NCBI GenBank assembly: GCA_949825065.1
Contig: OX463849.1
Coordinates: 6,634,001-6,698,000, forward strand
Source of the DNA: Odontocerum albicorne
Lineage: Eukaryota; Arthropoda; Insecta; Trichoptera; Odontoceridae
Direction of reading: 5' to 3'
DNA: 64,000 bases
Positions 63,445 to 64,000 of this stretch are shown in pieces. Numbering within the stretch: position 1 is the first letter of the stretch; each line of letters starts with the position of its first letter. The translations under genes and the position numbers were made by a program. Under the pieces are notes generated by a model. The model was not told the DNA's origin. It made no database searches and was given only the letters and a program-made list of their open reading frames with translations.

Positions 63445-64000
63445 TTTGTCTCAGGCTTTTATTTATCCAAGTTTCGGTGGTACACAGAACCATTGAGAAA
63501 AATCAAGTCACGGCCATGGATACCTATAATATTTAATAAATAAAATCTAGTTGACCTGAAGAAGTTTTTAAAGCAAAGATAAATATGGTGTATAATTTTT
63601 TTATGAATGTGTAAAATAAAAATAATAAACACCCGCATTCATCCCTGTCTCTTAAACATCCCTGTCTCCCATACCCCGAGCATTGAACAAAAGACGAATT
63701 TGAGTCACAATTCGCGGCCCCTGACTGAAACTTTATTAAACTTGCTATACCTACATAATTCTACTCTAACATTTTGTAATGTATATTTCTGGGCGTGTAC
63801 CCGACAAAATAAAAAGCCAAAATTGTTTCTGCCCTCGCGAGAAAAAAAATCCCATTAGACGAGGATTTAAAAAATATAAGCGTAGTATGGTGTTTTAAAA
63901 ACACTGCGGCAGCCTAAAAAAGGTTAAATTTTTTCGTTCTTTGATAATAACCTGAACCGAAATGAGTGTTGTGTTAATTCGGTGTTTTGACCTTTCAAAC
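63445..64000. other. AT-rich stretch, nothing recognised
   Basis: An 83-codon plus frame (63607-63858) shows no domain. The window ends without a recognised element. Confidence 0.35.

Noticed and set aside
1..64000. Search for an operon, prophage, defence system or CRISPR locus
   Set aside because: No prokaryotic coding density, ribosome-binding sites or known system genes. The window is transposon-rich eukaryotic intergenic DNA.

Overview
This window looks like non-coding nuclear DNA from an arthropod, most likely an insect. It is strongly AT-rich with no bacterial gene organisation. It carries animal-type mariner, hAT and TTAA-targeting transposons, non-LTR retrotransposon fragments, tRNA-derived SINEs, solo LTRs and many satellite-like tandem arrays. 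I recognised no host gene with a known function. The only long, undamaged, biologically credible reading frame is a mariner transposase (50699-51718, minus strand). The other long open frames are read-through of tandem repeats or opposite-strand shadows of transposons. Layout: 1-6.8 kb holds a GC-rich hAT-like end, a dispersed (TAA)n-tailed repeat, a 21-bp/84-bp higher-order satellite, a hAT MITE and a 41-bp array that leads into an LTR. 7-16 kb holds old LINE debris with a perfect 23-bp hairpin, a TIR element, a 98-bp array, an internally deleted mariner, a fold-back mariner, a TTAA MITE and a 16-bp array. 16-27 kb holds a DD41D-type mini-element, a reverse-transcriptase relic, a 45-bp array, a second LTR and an RTE-like LINE end. 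27-41 kb holds a full-length but broken mariner, several MITEs, nested SINEs, a short LINE insertion with an 11-bp target duplication, another TTAA MITE beside a second fold-back mariner, a SINE split by a hAT element, a solo LTR inside LINE debris and a CR1/jockey-like LINE terminus. 41-53 kb holds a CpG-rich MITE, three more TTAA MITEs, a second DD41D mini-element, a 73-bp array and the intact mariner. 53-64 kb holds two further copies of the broken mariner family (one split by an LTR), a third LTR, 37-bp and 51-bp arrays, a LINE fragment with an 18-bp target duplication and a good tRNA-like SINE. How the elements relate: the nesting gives relative ages. An LTR sits in a mariner, a hAT sits in a SINE, one SINE sits in another SINE tail, and a DD41D element and an LTR each sit in LINE debris. 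The commonest SINE shares its 3' tail with a LINE terminus also present here, so that LINE probably supplied its reverse transcriptase. Two mariner copies share the same nonsense codon, and both fold-back mariners and both DD41D mini-elements lack transposase, which suggests trans-mobilised lineages. All assignments come from reading the sequence; no database search was possible.
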